A stretch of DNA of 64,000 nt. It comes from Streptomyces violaceorubidus. Lineage in GTDB: Bacteria > Actinomycetota > Actinomycetes > Streptomycetales > Streptomycetaceae. Location of the stretch: the NCBI RefSeq assembly GCF_000717995.1, contig NZ_JODM01000003.1, positions 1 through 64,000 of the forward strand, written 5' to 3'. Positions 41,729 to 51,022 of the stretch are shown here, piece after piece. The translations under genes and the position numbers were made by a program. Numbering within the stretch: position 1 is the stretch's first letter; every line of letters starts with the position of its first letter. The notes beneath the pieces are model-generated. The model saw only the letters and a list, made by a program, of their open reading frames with translations, was not told the DNA's origin and did not search any database.

Positions 41729-41879
41729 TCTGGTTGTCTTCCTGCTTGGAGAGATGAGAGATGAGAGATGGCCGGAGAACGCTCCGGTGGGGGCGGCTGC
41801 AGAAAGGGGAAAAGCCGGCCCCGAACCAAACGAGTTGGCCAAGGCCGGCCGTGACGCAGCCGGTCGGTGCGGAACGACG

Positions 41880-42107
41880 TCAGTCGTTCTCGCACTTGTT
41901 GCCGAACGCCGGGTTCAGCAGACCAACGACGTTGATGCTGTTGCCGCACACGTTGACGGGAACGTGCACGGGAACCTGGATGACGTTGCCGGACAGGACG
42001 CCCGGGGAGCCTACGGCGGCACCCTCGGCGCCGGCGTCGGCGAAGGCCGGGGCGGCCATGCCGAGGGCCATGATCGCGCCCGCGACGACAGCAGCGCTCT
42101 TCTTCAT
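41880..42107 (-). CDS. chpD: Short chaplin ChpD
   Basis: This is a 75-residue secreted short chaplin. Signal peptide MKKSAAVVAGAIMALGMAAPAFA is followed by the chaplin domain AAVGSPGVLSGNVIQVPVH, PVNVCGNSINVVGLLNPAFGNKCEND with its two cysteines. GAAGGGAAA precedes the ATG at 42107. It lies about 150 bases upstream of chpA on the same strand and next to the rodlin pair, the arrangement I recall for chpD in S. coelicolor. The domain closely resembles ChpF and ChpG in this window. The 287-bp gap to rdlA (42108-42394) shows no gene. Confidence 0.92.
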   Translation of the reverse strand: MKKSAAVVAGAIMALGMAAPAFADAGAEGAAVGSPGVLSGNVIQVPVHVPVNVCGNSINVVGLLNPAFGNKCEND

Positions 42108-42394
42108 GAACTTTCCCTTCTCTGCGGTCATGCCTGAATGACGGCCGAAACCGCGCGAGCACAGCATTGACGGCTCGCACCATGACCTGCAGCCTGCAAA
42201 CGAGGAATTGACGGCCGGAGAAACTACCGAACGTGGGACACCCCGGAATTCACTCGGATGCCTCACGAACCGGTCCGGCCGTTCCCCCAGGAGAGCGACG
42301 ACGTCATTCCGCTCCCCGGCGAAATCCCGTCCCGTTCACGGCCGGACGGCCCGCGCGGAAGTCAGCGGGCCGCCCGTACCGGGTGGGGCTGGGC

Positions 42395-42790
42395 TCAGCG
42401 GCCCTCGCCGTTCGCCGACAGCACCGACAGGTCCTCGAGGACGTGCGACAGGGCGCCGTCCCGCTTGGCCTGCGTGGAGTTGTCCGCGCACTGCTGGTTC
42501 AGGTCGTCCGCCAGGACGTTGACGTCCTGGATCGGGACGAGGTTGATGACGGCGACGTTGACGTCCTCGACACCGAGGCACGGCTTGTTCAGCGTGCCCT
42601 CGACCAGCGACAGCTGGGGGCTCATGTCGCCCTTGGTGGCGGAGTTGCCGAACGCCGACTCGGCGCCGTTGCCGTTGGCCACGGCCGGCCCGTTGTCGTC
42701 CCCGATGGCCAGAGCCTGGGGGGCGGCAGCAGCGGACATGCCGATCACAGAAGCGGCAGCCGCCGCGGCGACCATTGCCTTCTTGAGCAC
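42395..42790 (-). CDS. rdlA: Rodlin RdlA
   Basis: This is a 131-residue secreted protein that organises chaplin fibrils into rodlets on aerial hyphae and spores. GTG 42790 follows AAAGGAACG. The signal peptide ([16 protein letters not shown]..) ends near QALAIGDD. The mature part has the rodlin pattern [38 protein letters not shown] and [20 protein letters not shown] with two cysteines. It is divergent from its paralogue rdlB across 262 bases, the classical rdlA/rdlB layout. Which one is A or B is assigned from position beside chpD. Confidence 0.93.
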   Translation of the reverse strand: MLKKAMVAAAAAASVIGMSAAAAPQALAIGDDNGPAVANGNGAESAFGNSATKGDMSPQLSLVEGTLNKPCLGVEDVNVAVINLVPIQDVNVLADDLNQQCADNSTQAKRDGALSHVLEDLSVLSANGEGR

Positions 42791-43052
42791 TTCGCGTTCC
42801 TTTCGTCGTAGCGACGCACTGTCCTACGGCCTCATCAACCCGGTGCGCGGTGATTGGTTGCGGGCGTTCACCCGGTTGGCCCGCACGGCGTCACGAAAAC
42901 GCCGCGAAAAGCGCCGGAATCCCGGGGGGAAACGCGAACCCGTACACATTTCCCGTTGTCCGCCGACGGAGTGAACGGGAGAAACCCGACCGGACTCACG
43001 GAGTTGACCAGAGCGCTCCGGTGGACGGGGTTTCCTCAGAAAGGACTGGCCA

Positions 43053-43454
43053 GTGATCAAGAAGGTAGTTGCCTACGCGGCGATCGCCGCCTCCGTCATG
43101 GGCGCCTCCGCTGCCGCGGCACCGCAGGCGATGGCGATCGGCGACGACAGCGGGCCCGTCTCGGCCAACGGGAACGGCGCCTCGCAGTACTTCGGCAACT
43201 CGATGACCACGGGCAACATGAGCCCGCAGATGGCGCTCATCCAGGGCTCGTTCAACAAGCCGTGCATCGCGGTCAGCGACATCCCGGTCAGCGTCATCGG
43301 CCTGGTGCCGATCCAGGACCTCAACGTCCTGGGCGACGACATGAACCAGCAGTGCGCGGAGAACTCCACGCAGGCCAAGCGCGACGGTGCGCTGGCCCAC
43401 CTGCTGGAGGACGTCTCGATCCTGTCCTCCAACGGTGAGGGCGGCGGGCACTGA
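43053..43454 (+). CDS. rdlB: Rodlin RdlB
   Basis: This is a 133-residue paralogue of RdlA. GTG 43053 follows AGAAAGGACTGG. The signal peptide ends near QAMAIGDD. The mature sequence has [57 protein letters not shown] and the same two cysteines. The two proteins differ mainly in the N-terminal half of the mature part. The 262-base divergent region shared with rdlA should hold both developmental promoters. A hairpin follows the stop. Confidence 0.93.
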   Translation: MIKKVVAYAAIAASVMGASAAAAPQAMAIGDDSGPVSANGNGASQYFGNSMTTGNMSPQMALIQGSFNKPCIAVSDIPVSVIGLVPIQDLNVLGDDMNQQCAENSTQAKRDGALAHLLEDVSILSSNGEGGGH

Positions 43455-43465
43455 CACCGCGCCGG

Positions 43466-43498
43466 GGGCGGGTCGCCGAGCAGATCGGCGGCCCGCCC
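43466..43498. terminator. Hairpin between rdlB and fadD
   Basis: GGGCGGGTCGCCG (43466-43478) pairs with CGGCGGCCCGCCC (43486-43498) with one G-T position, around a seven-base loop, followed by CTTTC. It separates the convergent rdlB and fadD genes. Confidence 0.65.
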
Positions 43499-43530
43499 CT
43501 TTCGCGTGCCCTGGGCGCGGTGGGGGCCGA

Positions 43531-45459
43531 TCAGCGCCGCGGTGTCGCGTACAGCGCTTCGATCTCGTCCGCGTACGCCGCGACGGCCGCGTGCCGCTTC
43601 ACCTTCAGGGACGGGGTCAGCAGCCCGTTCTCCTCGGTGAACTCGCCCTCGACCAGCCGGAAGGCGCGGATCGACTCGGCCCGGGAGACGGCCGCGTTGG
43701 CGTGGTCCACGGCCTTCTGGACCTCGGCGCGCATCCGTTCGTCCCGCACCACCTCGGACATCGGTGTGCCGGCGGGCAGCCCGCGCACCGCCAGCCAGTG
43801 GGCGACGGCGTCCGGGTCGAGGGTGACCAGGGCGGCGACGAAGGGGCGGTTGTCGCCGACGACCAGGCACTGGGCGACGGGTGGGCGGCTGCGCAGGCGG
43901 TCCTCCAGGACGGCCGGGGAGACGTTCTTGCCGCCGGAGGTGACCAGGAGGTCCTTCTTGCGGCCGGTGATGGTGAGGTAGCCGTCGGCGTCGAGGGAGC
44001 CGAGGTCGCCGGTGGCGAACCAGCCGTCGGTGAGGGCGGCGGCGGTGGCCTGCGGGTTGCCGCGGTAGGAGCCGAAGACGATGCCGCCCCTGACCAGTAC
44101 CTCGCCGTCGTCCGCGATGCGCACGGCGGTGCCGGGGACCGGCGGGCCGACCGTGCCGGGGCGGGGGCCGAGGGGAGGGACGATGGTGGCGGCGGCGGTG
44201 GTCTCGGTCAGGCCGTAGCCCTCGTAGACCATGATGCCGGCGGCGTAGAAGAACAGGTTGAGGTCGCTCTCCAGCGGGGAGCCGCCGCTGATGGCGTAGC
44301 GCGTCCGGCCGCCCAGCTCCTTGCGGACCCGGCGGTAGACCAGCAGGTCGTACAGGGCCCAGCCCGCCCAGAGGCCCGGGGTGGGGCCCCTGCCGCGGCC
44401 CAGGAAGCGTTCCATGTGTGCGGCGCCGAAGCGGACGGCGAGGCGGTGGGCGCGTTCGAAGGAGGCGCCGCGGCCGATCTTCTCGGCGGTCGCCCGGCCG
44501 GTGTCGTGGATCTTCTCGAAGAGGTAGGGGACACCGACCAGGAAGGTCGGCCGGAAGGACTTGAGGGCGGGGCGCAGTTCGTCGGGCCTGATGCTCGGGA
44601 AGTGGCCGATCTCGATGCGGGCCAGCAGGCAGGAGATCTGGATGGTGCGGCCCAGGATGTGGGCGAGCGGCAGGAAGAGGAGGGTCGAGGCCTTCTGGCC
44701 GGTGACCTCCTTGAAGATCGGGTGCAGCAGCTCGACCGTGTTGGCGGCCTCGGCGTGCAGGTTGGCGTGGGTGAGGACGCAGCCCTTGGGGCGGCCGGTG
44801 GTGCCGGAGGTGTAGCAGACGGTGGCGACCGAGTCCGGGGTGAGGGCGGTGCGGCACTTGGTGACCTCGTCGTCGCCCACGCCCCGGCCGAGGGCGGTGA
44901 GGTCGGCGAGGGCACCGGCGTCCAGTTCCCAGACCTGGGGGCGCTCGGGGTGCCCGGCCGTGCCGGTCAGGACGGTGGCGGTGTTGGCGGCGGTCTCGGT
45001 GACGGCGTACCGGGCGCCGGAGTCGCGGACGATCCACTCGACCTGGTCGGCCGAGGAGGTGGCGTACACGGGGACGGTCTGTCCGCCGGCCGCCCAGATC
45101 GCGAAGTCCAGGACCGTCCACTCGTAGCGGGTGCGGGACATGACGGCGACCCGGCCGCCGGGCTCCAGGCCGGCGGCGATCAGGCCCTTGGCCACGTCGG
45201 TGACCTCGCGGGCGAACTCCGCGGCGGTGACCGGCCGCCAGGCCCCGTCCACCTCGCGGCGCAGGACCACCGCGTCGGGTGCCTCGGCCGCGTTGGCGAA
45301 CGGGATGTCGGCGGTGCTGCCCTCGGTGGGGCGGGGCGCGAGGGCGGCGGTGCGGGCCTCGCGGACGGTGCCGTGCGCGTCCCGGACGGTCTCGGTCCTC
45401 GTGCGGGACGTCAGGTCACCGCGTCCCCTCGCCCGTTTCAGGTCCCTGCGTACGCCCAT
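43531..45459 (-). CDS. fadD: Long-chain fatty-acid-CoA ligase
   Basis: This is a 642-residue AMP-forming acyl-CoA synthetase. It activates fatty acid with ATP to acyl-AMP and then acyl-CoA for beta-oxidation or lipid synthesis. The P-loop is VCYTSGTTGRPKG, the adenine motif is YEGYGLTETTAA, the motor-hinge motif is GWFATGDLG, and GRKKDLLVTSGGKNVSPAVLED is the C-terminal lobe. The last carries the long-chain family's GGKN(V/I)(A/S)P rather than the short-chain form. ATG 45459 follows GGGAG. Two direct 16-bp A/T-rich repeats lie about 55 bases upstream and are a likely operator. Confidence 0.92.
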   Translation of the reverse strand: MGVRRDLKRARGRGDLTSRTRTETVRDAHGTVREARTAALAPRPTEGSTADIPFANAAEAPDAVVLRREVDGAWRPVTAAEFAREVTDVAKGLIAAGLEPGGRVAVMSRTRYEWTVLDFAIWAAGGQTVPVYATSSADQVEWIVRDSGARYAVTETAANTATVLTGTAGHPERPQVWELDAGALADLTALGRGVGDDEVTKCRTALTPDSVATVCYTSGTTGRPKGCVLTHANLHAEAANTVELLHPIFKEVTGQKASTLLFLPLAHILGRTIQISCLLARIEIGHFPSIRPDELRPALKSFRPTFLVGVPYLFEKIHDTGRATAEKIGRGASFERAHRLAVRFGAAHMERFLGRGRGPTPGLWAGWALYDLLVYRRVRKELGGRTRYAISGGSPLESDLNLFFYAAGIMVYEGYGLTETTAAATIVPPLGPRPGTVGPPVPGTAVRIADDGEVLVRGGIVFGSYRGNPQATAAALTDGWFATGDLGSLDADGYLTITGRKKDLLVTSGGKNVSPAVLEDRLRSRPPVAQCLVVGDNRPFVAALVTLDPDAVAHWLAVRGLPAGTPMSEVVRDERMRAEVQKAVDHANAAVSRAESIRAFRLVEGEFTEENGLLTPSLKVKRHAAVAAYADEIEALYATPRR

Positions 45460-45513
45460 GACGGCTCCCGGTCGCGGTCGGACTGATGCGCTGTCGCGTG
45501 TGCTCGGCCACTA

Positions 45514-45545
45514 ACTTACTTCAGAGTAAACTTACTCACGCGTAA
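45514..45545. promoter_or_regulatory. Two 16-bp direct repeats with inner palindromes upstream of fadD
   Basis: ACTTACTTCAGAGTAA (45514-45529) is followed directly by ACTTACTCACGCGTAA (45530-45545). The first contains TTACT-N4-AGTAA, the second CTTAC-N6-GTAAG. The tract is strikingly A/T-rich for this genome. Paired half-sites of this kind fit a TetR-type repressor, as is common for fatty-acid genes. The regulator is unknown. Confidence 0.6.
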
Positions 45546-45563
45546 GGAAACGTCAATGGGCCC

Positions 45564-45596
45564 CGCCGCCCGACGGCCTCCGGCCGTCGGGCGGCG
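45564..45596 (-). terminator. Stable hairpin after the VWA lipoprotein gene
   Basis: CGCCGCCCGACGGCC (45564-45578) pairs perfectly with GGCCGTCGGGCGGCG (45582-45596) around a three-base loop, just past the stop of the minus-strand VWA gene. It may also insulate the fadD promoter. Confidence 0.7.
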
Positions 45597-45603
45597 GCCG
45601 GGC

Positions 45604-47181
45604 TCAGGCCAGCCGGTCCGCCTCCTCGATCGCCTCGGCCAGCTCGCGCAGGTCCTCGTCCTCCGTGCCGTCCGCCAGGCCGTCGGCCCGCTCGGACAGT
45701 TCGGACAGGCCGGGCGCTCCGGGCAGCAAACCTCCGTCGCCGCCCGAGGAGCGGAGCGCGTCGGCGAAGTAGGCCGCGGTCGCCGTGACCCGCAGCCCGC
45801 GGCCCGACTCCCAGACGGAGTCGTCGAGGGCGTCGCTCTCCACGTCCTCGGACTCCTCGTGCGGGGTGCGGCTGTCGGGGTCGAGCCAGCGGACGGTGGC
45901 CGTGGCGAGGTGGCCGTCGGCGCCGGGCCTGGTGCGGACCGCGTAGAGGGCGGTGACCGTGTGGCCGGGGCCGACCTCGCCGCCGTCGACGCGGTCGTCG
46001 CGGAAGTCCTCGTCGGCGACCTGGCGGTCGTCGTAGCCGACGAGGCGGAACTCGGCGACCGTCTCCGGGTCGAAGGCGACCTGGGCCCTGGCGTCGCGCG
46101 CGGTCAGCTCGATGTGGCGCGGGAGTTGCTCGCTGAAGACCTCGCGGGCGTCCTCGGGGGTGGAGACGTACGTGGTGTGGCCGTCGCCCTTGTCGGCGAG
46201 GCGTTCCATCAGGGCGTCGCCGTAGTCGCTGCCGACTCCGACGCCGAAGAGGGTGATGCCGTGCTCGCGGCGCTCGGTGGCGATGCGTTCGAGGATGGTG
46301 TCCGCGTCGGTGTCGCCGGTGTTGGCGAGGGCGTCGGAGACGAGGACGACGCGGTTGGTGACGCCCTCGCGGCGGCCTTCCACGGCGGTTTCGTAGCCGG
46401 TCTCCACGCCCGCGCCGAGGTTGGTGGAGTCGGTCGGCTCCAGGGCGTCGATCGCGTCGTGGACGCGGTCGCGGTGGTCGCCGAGCCGGGTCATGGGCAG
46501 GACCGTCTCGGCCTCGTCGCTGAAGGTGACGAGCGCCACCGAGTCGTCGTCGCGGAGCCGGTCGGTCATGGTGCCGAGGGCCTCCTGGGCGAGGTCGAGG
46601 CGGCCGGGTTCGCCCATGGAGCCGGAGATGTCGATGACGAACGTCAGGGCGGCCGGGGGTCGTTCGGCCTGCCGCCCGGCGGGGCGGGTGGCCAGGCCGA
46701 CGCGGACCAGCGACCAGTCCTCGTCCTCGGTGCGGGCGCCGTCCACGGTCACCGAGAAGCCGTCGCCGTCGGGACGGTCGTGATCCTGGCGGAAGCTGTT
46801 GACGAACTCCTCGGGGCGGACCGTGGCCGGGTCGGGCAGCCGGCCCTCGGCCAGGGTGCGGCGGGCGTAGCCGTAGGAGGCGGTGTCGACGTCGAGGGCG
46901 AAGGTGGAGAGGTGGTCGGGGTCGGGTGCGATCTCGCGCGAGTCGCCGTTCTTCTCGTCCTCGCCGCCGTCGTAGCCGTGCTCGCCCCGGCCGCGCGGGC
47001 GGTCGGGTGCGGGCACCGGGGCCGAGCCGCCCCGGGAGTCGGTCGCGGTGTCCTTCGCCGCGTCCGCCGCGTCGTCCCCTCCCCCGCAGCCGGTGAGCAG
47101 CAGGCCGCCCGCCAGGGTCAGCGCGAGCAGCGCGGAAGTGCCGCGCCGTCCCCGCCCGTCCTCGGTCCGGTACCGGTTCAT
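45604..47181 (-). CDS. VWA-domain lipoprotein (YfbK-like)
   Basis: This is a 525-residue lipoprotein. ATG 47181 follows AGGGGGACGG. The signal peptide ends in the lipobox LLLTGCGGG, with the Cys to be lipidated. A charged linker precedes the N-terminal helper domain (FALDVDTASYGYARRTLAEGRLPDP). The von Willebrand A domain has an intact metal site: DISGSM (D-x-S-x-S), the Thr of DSTNLGAG and the Asp of VLVSDALA. A C-terminal DUF3520-like region (ARAQVAFDPETVAEFRLVGYDDR) follows. Such proteins bind partners outside the membrane through the metal site. The partner is unknown. It lies upstream of an ABC export operon but is separated from it by about 150 bases. Confidence 0.88.
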   Translation of the reverse strand: MNRYRTEDGRGRRGTSALLALTLAGGLLLTGCGGGDDAADAAKDTATDSRGGSAPVPAPDRPRGRGEHGYDGGEDEKNGDSREIAPDPDHLSTFALDVDTASYGYARRTLAEGRLPDPATVRPEEFVNSFRQDHDRPDGDGFSVTVDGARTEDEDWSLVRVGLATRPAGRQAERPPAALTFVIDISGSMGEPGRLDLAQEALGTMTDRLRDDDSVALVTFSDEAETVLPMTRLGDHRDRVHDAIDALEPTDSTNLGAGVETGYETAVEGRREGVTNRVVLVSDALANTGDTDADTILERIATERREHGITLFGVGVGSDYGDALMERLADKGDGHTTYVSTPEDAREVFSEQLPRHIELTARDARAQVAFDPETVAEFRLVGYDDRQVADEDFRDDRVDGGEVGPGHTVTALYAVRTRPGADGHLATATVRWLDPDSRTPHEESEDVESDALDDSVWESGRGLRVTATAAYFADALRSSGGDGGLLPGAPGLSELSERADGLADGTEDEDLRELAEAIEEADRLA

Positions 47182-47327
47182 CGTCCGTCCCCCTGTGGCT
47201 TGTTGGCGCCGGTGTACGTGACGGTGACGGGGCGGCGGGGCGAAACGTGCGGCACGGGGTGTTACGACTGGGTCTCGAAGCGGGCACGGGGCGGGCGGCC
47301 GAGACCGGCGGGTGGTCCTCCGTCGGC

Positions 47328-48227
47328 CTAGGAGACGACGTCCTTGCGGGCGAAACCTCGGAAGGCCAGGGCGAACAGCACCAGCGCGTAGGTGACCGAG
47401 ACCGCCGTGCCCTGGATCATGCCCGACCACTCCGGGTCCGGCTGGACGGCGTCCGCCCAGGCGAACTGCCAGTGCGCGGGCAGGAAGTCGCGCCAGTGGC
47501 CGAGCGCCGTCACGGCGTCCAGGACGTTGCCGACGATGGTGAGGCCGACGGCGCCGCCGACCGCGCCGAGCGGTGCGTCGGTCCGGGTCGACAGCCAGAA
47601 CGCGAGCGCGGCGGTGACCAGTTGGGACACGAAGATGTACGCCACGACCACCACCAGGCGCTGGGCGGCCGTGCCCGGGGAGAGCGCACCGCCCGTGGGG
47701 ATGGCCAGCGGCCCCCAGCCGTAGGCGACCGTGCCCACGGCCAGCGCCACCAGGGGCAGCAGCACCATCGCGGCCAGGCTCAGCCCGAGCCCGACGGCCA
47801 GCTTGGAGGCGAGCAGCCGGGCGCGCGGCACCGGCGCGGCGAGCAGGTAGCGCAGTGAGGACCAGCTCGCCTCGGAGGCCACGGTGTCCCCGCAGAAGAG
47901 GGCGACCGGGACGACCAGCAGGAAGCCCGCCGACACGAAGAGGTTGACGGCGGCGAAGTTGGCGCCGGAGGCGGTGGCGGTGTCCATCAGGGTGATGCGG
48001 TCACCGGGGCCGTCCGGCTCGCCGCCGATCGCGAAGGCGACGACCAGGACGAACGGCAGGACGGCGAGGATGGCGCCCATGACCAGGGTCCGGCGCCGCT
48101 TGAACTGGCGCACCAGCTCCACCCGCAGCGGCAGGGTGCGGCCCGCCCGGTAGCCGTACGCGGCGTCGGACGCCGGCACCGGCTCGGGTGCGGGCCCGGT
48201 CGTGGCCGGCTGGGTGGGCGTGCTCAT
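47328..48227 (-). CDS. ABC-2 type transporter permease
   Basis: This is a 299-residue membrane protein with six predicted helices of the ABC-2 permease type: RRTLVMGAILAVLPFVLVVAF, FVSAGFLLVVPVALFCGDTVASEASWSSLRYLLAAPV, LLASKLAVGLGLSLAAMVLLPLVAL and further segments. CGDTVASEASWSSLRYLLAAPVPR is split here by the family's typical loop between helices 2 and 3. The ATG overlaps the stop of the upstream hydrolase-ATPase fusion (ATGA), so the two form one exporter. The substrate is unknown. Confidence 0.88.
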   Translation of the reverse strand: MSTPTQPATTGPAPEPVPASDAAYGYRAGRTLPLRVELVRQFKRRRTLVMGAILAVLPFVLVVAFAIGGEPDGPGDRITLMDTATASGANFAAVNLFVSAGFLLVVPVALFCGDTVASEASWSSLRYLLAAPVPRARLLASKLAVGLGLSLAAMVLLPLVALAVGTVAYGWGPLAIPTGGALSPGTAAQRLVVVVAYIFVSQLVTAALAFWLSTRTDAPLGAVGGAVGLTIVGNVLDAVTALGHWRDFLPAHWQFAWADAVQPDPEWSGMIQGTAVSVTYALVLFALAFRGFARKDVVS

Positions 48228-50875
48228 GCGGTACCTCCGATCAGGGTGAGGAAGGCGTCCTCCAGGCGGCGGTGCGGGCCGACCGAGGCCACGGGGATCT
48301 CCAGCCGGACCAGCTCGGCGACCAGGCCGGGCGCCGTGCCGCCGGGGTCGAGGCGGACCAGGAGCCCGTCGTCGGTGTGCACGACCGAGGCCACGCCGGG
48401 CAGGGCGGCGACCTTGTCCACGAGCGGCTCGTCCACGGGCAGGCCGGTGCCGACCAGGAGGGTGTCGCCGGAGCCGATGATCTCGGCGACCGGGCCCGCC
48501 TGAACCAGCCGGCCCCGGTCCATGACCACGAGGTGGGTGCAGGACTGCTCGACCTCGGCCAGCAGGTGGCTGGAGACGATCACGGTGCGCCCGGCGGCCG
48601 CGTAGCGGATCATCACCTCGCGCATCTCGCGGATCTGGGGCGGGTCGAGGCCGTTGGTCGGCTCGTCCAAGATGAGCAGGTCGGGCAGGCCGAGCATCGC
48701 CTGGGCGAGGGCGAGGCGCTGGCGCATGCCCTGGGAGTAGGTGCGCACCGCGCGGGCCAGCGCGTCGCCGAGCCCGGCGATCTCCAGGGCCTCGTCGAGG
48801 TGGGCGTCCTCGGGCGGGCGGCCGGTCGCCCGCCAGTACAGCTCCAGGTTCTCCCGGCCGGACAGGTGCGGCAGGAAGCCCGCGCCCTCGACGAAGGCGC
48901 CGACCCGGGACAGCACCGGGGCGCCGGGCCGGATGGCGTGGCCGAAGACCCTGATCCCGCCGTCGTCCGGCTTGATCAGGCCCATCAGCATCCGCAGAGT
49001 GGTCGTCTTGCCCGCGCCGTTGGGCCCGAGCAGGCCGAGCACCTGCCCCTTCTCCACGCGGAACGACAACTCCCGCACCGCGTACCGCTCGGCGGACCCG
49101 GCGTAGCGCTTGCTCAGGCCGGTGATCTGCAGGGGTACGTCGGCGAGCGCCGGGTCGGGCGCGGGCGCGGCGGTGCGGCGCCGGCCGGTCCACAGCAGGG
49201 CCAGGGCGACGGCGGCACCGGCCGGGGGCAGCCACCACACCCAGGCGGGCAGCGGGGCGGCGGCGGTCGTCACGCCGGGGGCGGTGGGCACCTTCAGGTC
49301 GCCCTCGAGGGAGACGGTGTACGTCGCCGGGGCGGCCGGGGAGGCGTAGCCGAGGTCGGTGGAGGCGAGGACCAGGCGCAGGCGGTGGCCCTTCTCCACC
49401 TCGTGGTCGATCGCCGGGAGGGTGACCGTCACGTCCTTGCCGGCCCCGGCGCCCTCGACGCGCAGGGGGGTCACCAGCTGCGAGGGCAGCACGGGCGACG
49501 TGCCGCCGGGGCCGACGTCGTAGACCTTGGCGAACAGGACGGCGTCCTCGGCGGTGGAGCGGACGTGGACGGCGGCCGTCGGCGAGCCGGTGATCCGCAG
49601 GTCGTCGCCGACAGGGGCGGACTCGAAAGCGGCGTACTGGCCGGGGAAGTCCAGGGAGATCCCGACGCCGAGCGAGGAGAGCTGGGCGAGCCCGCCGGCG
49701 CCGCCGATGCCGGGGAGGGCGGAGACGGCCGGCGGGTTGGCCCCGGCGGGGTGGTCGACGCGCTGCTCACGGCCGCGCAGGGGCACGGACCGCTGTCCGT
49801 TCGCCAGGCCCGGGTAGCGGTCGGCGCTCGCGCCGCGCAACTGGGCCCGTCCGTCGGTGGAGTCGACGCCTCCGGTGCGGGTGACGCGGAAGGCCGGGCC
49901 GGTGTCGGCGCCCGCGTCGTCCTTGAGGTACCGGTCGAACCAGTCGTCGACGCGTGCCTGGACGCGGTCGGTCTCCATGTCGCCGCCGTCGTGCCCGCCC
50001 GCGATCCAGTCGACGTCGACGGGCGCGCCGTTCGCCCGGATCGCCTTCGCCGCGGCGTCGGCCTGGCCGAGCGGGAAGAGGGAGTCGGTCTGGCCCTGCG
50101 TCAGCAGCGTGGGCACCTTGATGCGCGCGCCCACCGCCTGGGGGCTGCGCTCCTGGAGGAGCTTCACGGCGGCGGCGTCGGGCGTGCCGGACTCGGCGAC
50201 GCGCTGGTACATGCGGCACAGCTCGGCCTCGAACCGGTCGCAGCCACCGCCGGAGTTGACGAAGATGCCCGCCCACAGCTTCTTGAAGACGCCGTTCGGG
50301 AACAGCGCGTCCGCCAGGTTCCAGTACGTGATCGCCGGGGCGACGGCGTCCACCCGGGTGTCGTGCCCCGCCGCGAGCAGCGCGACCGCGCCGCCGTAGG
50401 AGCCGCCCGCCACTCCGACGCGGGGGTCGCCGTCCTTGTCCAGCTCGACCTGGGGCTGCCCGGCGAGCCAGTCGATCAGTCGGGACACGTCGGCGACCTC
50501 GCCGTCCGGCGCGTTCAGCCCGATCTTGCCGGTGGACTTCCCGAAGCCGCGCGCGGACCAGGTGAGGACCGCGTACCCGTCCCTCGCCAGGTCCTCGGCC
50601 TGCTCCCGTACGTCGTCCTTGCTGCCGCCGAAGCCGTGGGCGAGCAGGACGGCCGGGCGGCGGCCGCCGGGGCCGGCCGTGAAGTACGAGGTGTCCAGGC
50701 GCACGCCGTCGCCCACCGCCACGACCCGGTCGGCGCGCCGCACCGGGGCCGGGTCGTCACCGGCGACGGCCGTCCACGTCCCGGCGCCGGCGAGCACGAC
50801 GACGGCGGCCGCGGCGGAGAGCATCCGCCGCGGCCCCCGCAGCAGCCCTCGCACGCGGGGCAGTCGAAGATCCAT
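48224..50875 (-). CDS. Fusion of S15-type alpha/beta hydrolase and ABC ATPase
   Basis: This is an 883-residue fusion. An N-terminal hydrophobic segment (AAAAVVVLAGAGTWTAVAG) is followed by an alpha/beta hydrolase of the CocE/X-Pro dipeptidyl-peptidase S15 type. Its apparent triad is Ser in AGGSYGG (about 158), Asp in QGQTDSLFP (about 265) and His in GGHDGG (about 293). A jelly-roll-like region follows. A membrane helix (WVWWLPPAGAAVALALLW, about 545-562) leads to a cytoplasmic ABC ATPase with GPNGAGKTT (about 617), YSQGMRQRLALAQAM and LLILDEPTNGLD. The predicted layout puts the hydrolase outside and the ATPase inside. The permease gene overlaps its stop. No strong ribosome binding site is seen at ATG 50875. 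Confidence 0.87.
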   Translation of the reverse strand: MDLRLPRVRGLLRGPRRMLSAAAAVVVLAGAGTWTAVAGDDPAPVRRADRVVAVGDGVRLDTSYFTAGPGGRRPAVLLAHGFGGSKDDVREQAEDLARDGYAVLTWSARGFGKSTGKIGLNAPDGEVADVSRLIDWLAGQPQVELDKDGDPRVGVAGGSYGGAVALLAAGHDTRVDAVAPAITYWNLADALFPNGVFKKLWAGIFVNSGGGCDRFEAELCRMYQRVAESGTPDAAAVKLLQERSPQAVGARIKVPTLLTQGQTDSLFPLGQADAAAKAIRANGAPVDVDWIAGGHDGGDMETDRVQARVDDWFDRYLKDDAGADTGPAFRVTRTGGVDSTDGRAQLRGASADRYPGLANGQRSVPLRGREQRVDHPAGANPPAVSALPGIGGAGGLAQLSSLGVGISLDFPGQYAAFESAPVGDDLRITGSPTAAVHVRSTAEDAVLFAKVYDVGPGGTSPVLPSQLVTPLRVEGAGAGKDVTVTLPAIDHEVEKGHRLRLVLASTDLGYASPAAPATYTVSLEGDLKVPTAPGVTTAAAPLPAWVWWLPPAGAAVALALLWTGRRRTAAPAPDPALADVPLQITGLSKRYAGSAERYAVRELSFRVEKGQVLGLLGPNGAGKTTTLRMLMGLIKPDDGGIRVFGHAIRPGAPVLSRVGAFVEGAGFLPHLSGRENLELYWRATGRPPEDAHLDEALEIAGLGDALARAVRTYSQGMRQRLALAQAMLGLPDLLILDEPTNGLDPPQIREMREVMIRYAAAGRTVIVSSHLLAEVEQSCTHLVVMDRGRLVQAGPVAEIIGSGDTLLVGTGLPVDEPLVDKVAALPGVASVVHTDDGLLVRLDPGGTAPGLVAELVRLEIPVASVGPHRRLEDAFLTLIGGTA

Positions 50876-51022
50876 GGGTCAACGGTACGGGCCGCCGCCG
50901 GCGACGGGGGCCGCCCCTGGGCTGAACCGGCGGCCCTCCCACGGAGGTACGGGGCCGGCCGCGCGTACCACGGGCGCGGTAGGCCGGTCGGGGTCCGGCG
51001 GGCGGTCACGCCCCGTGGGCGG

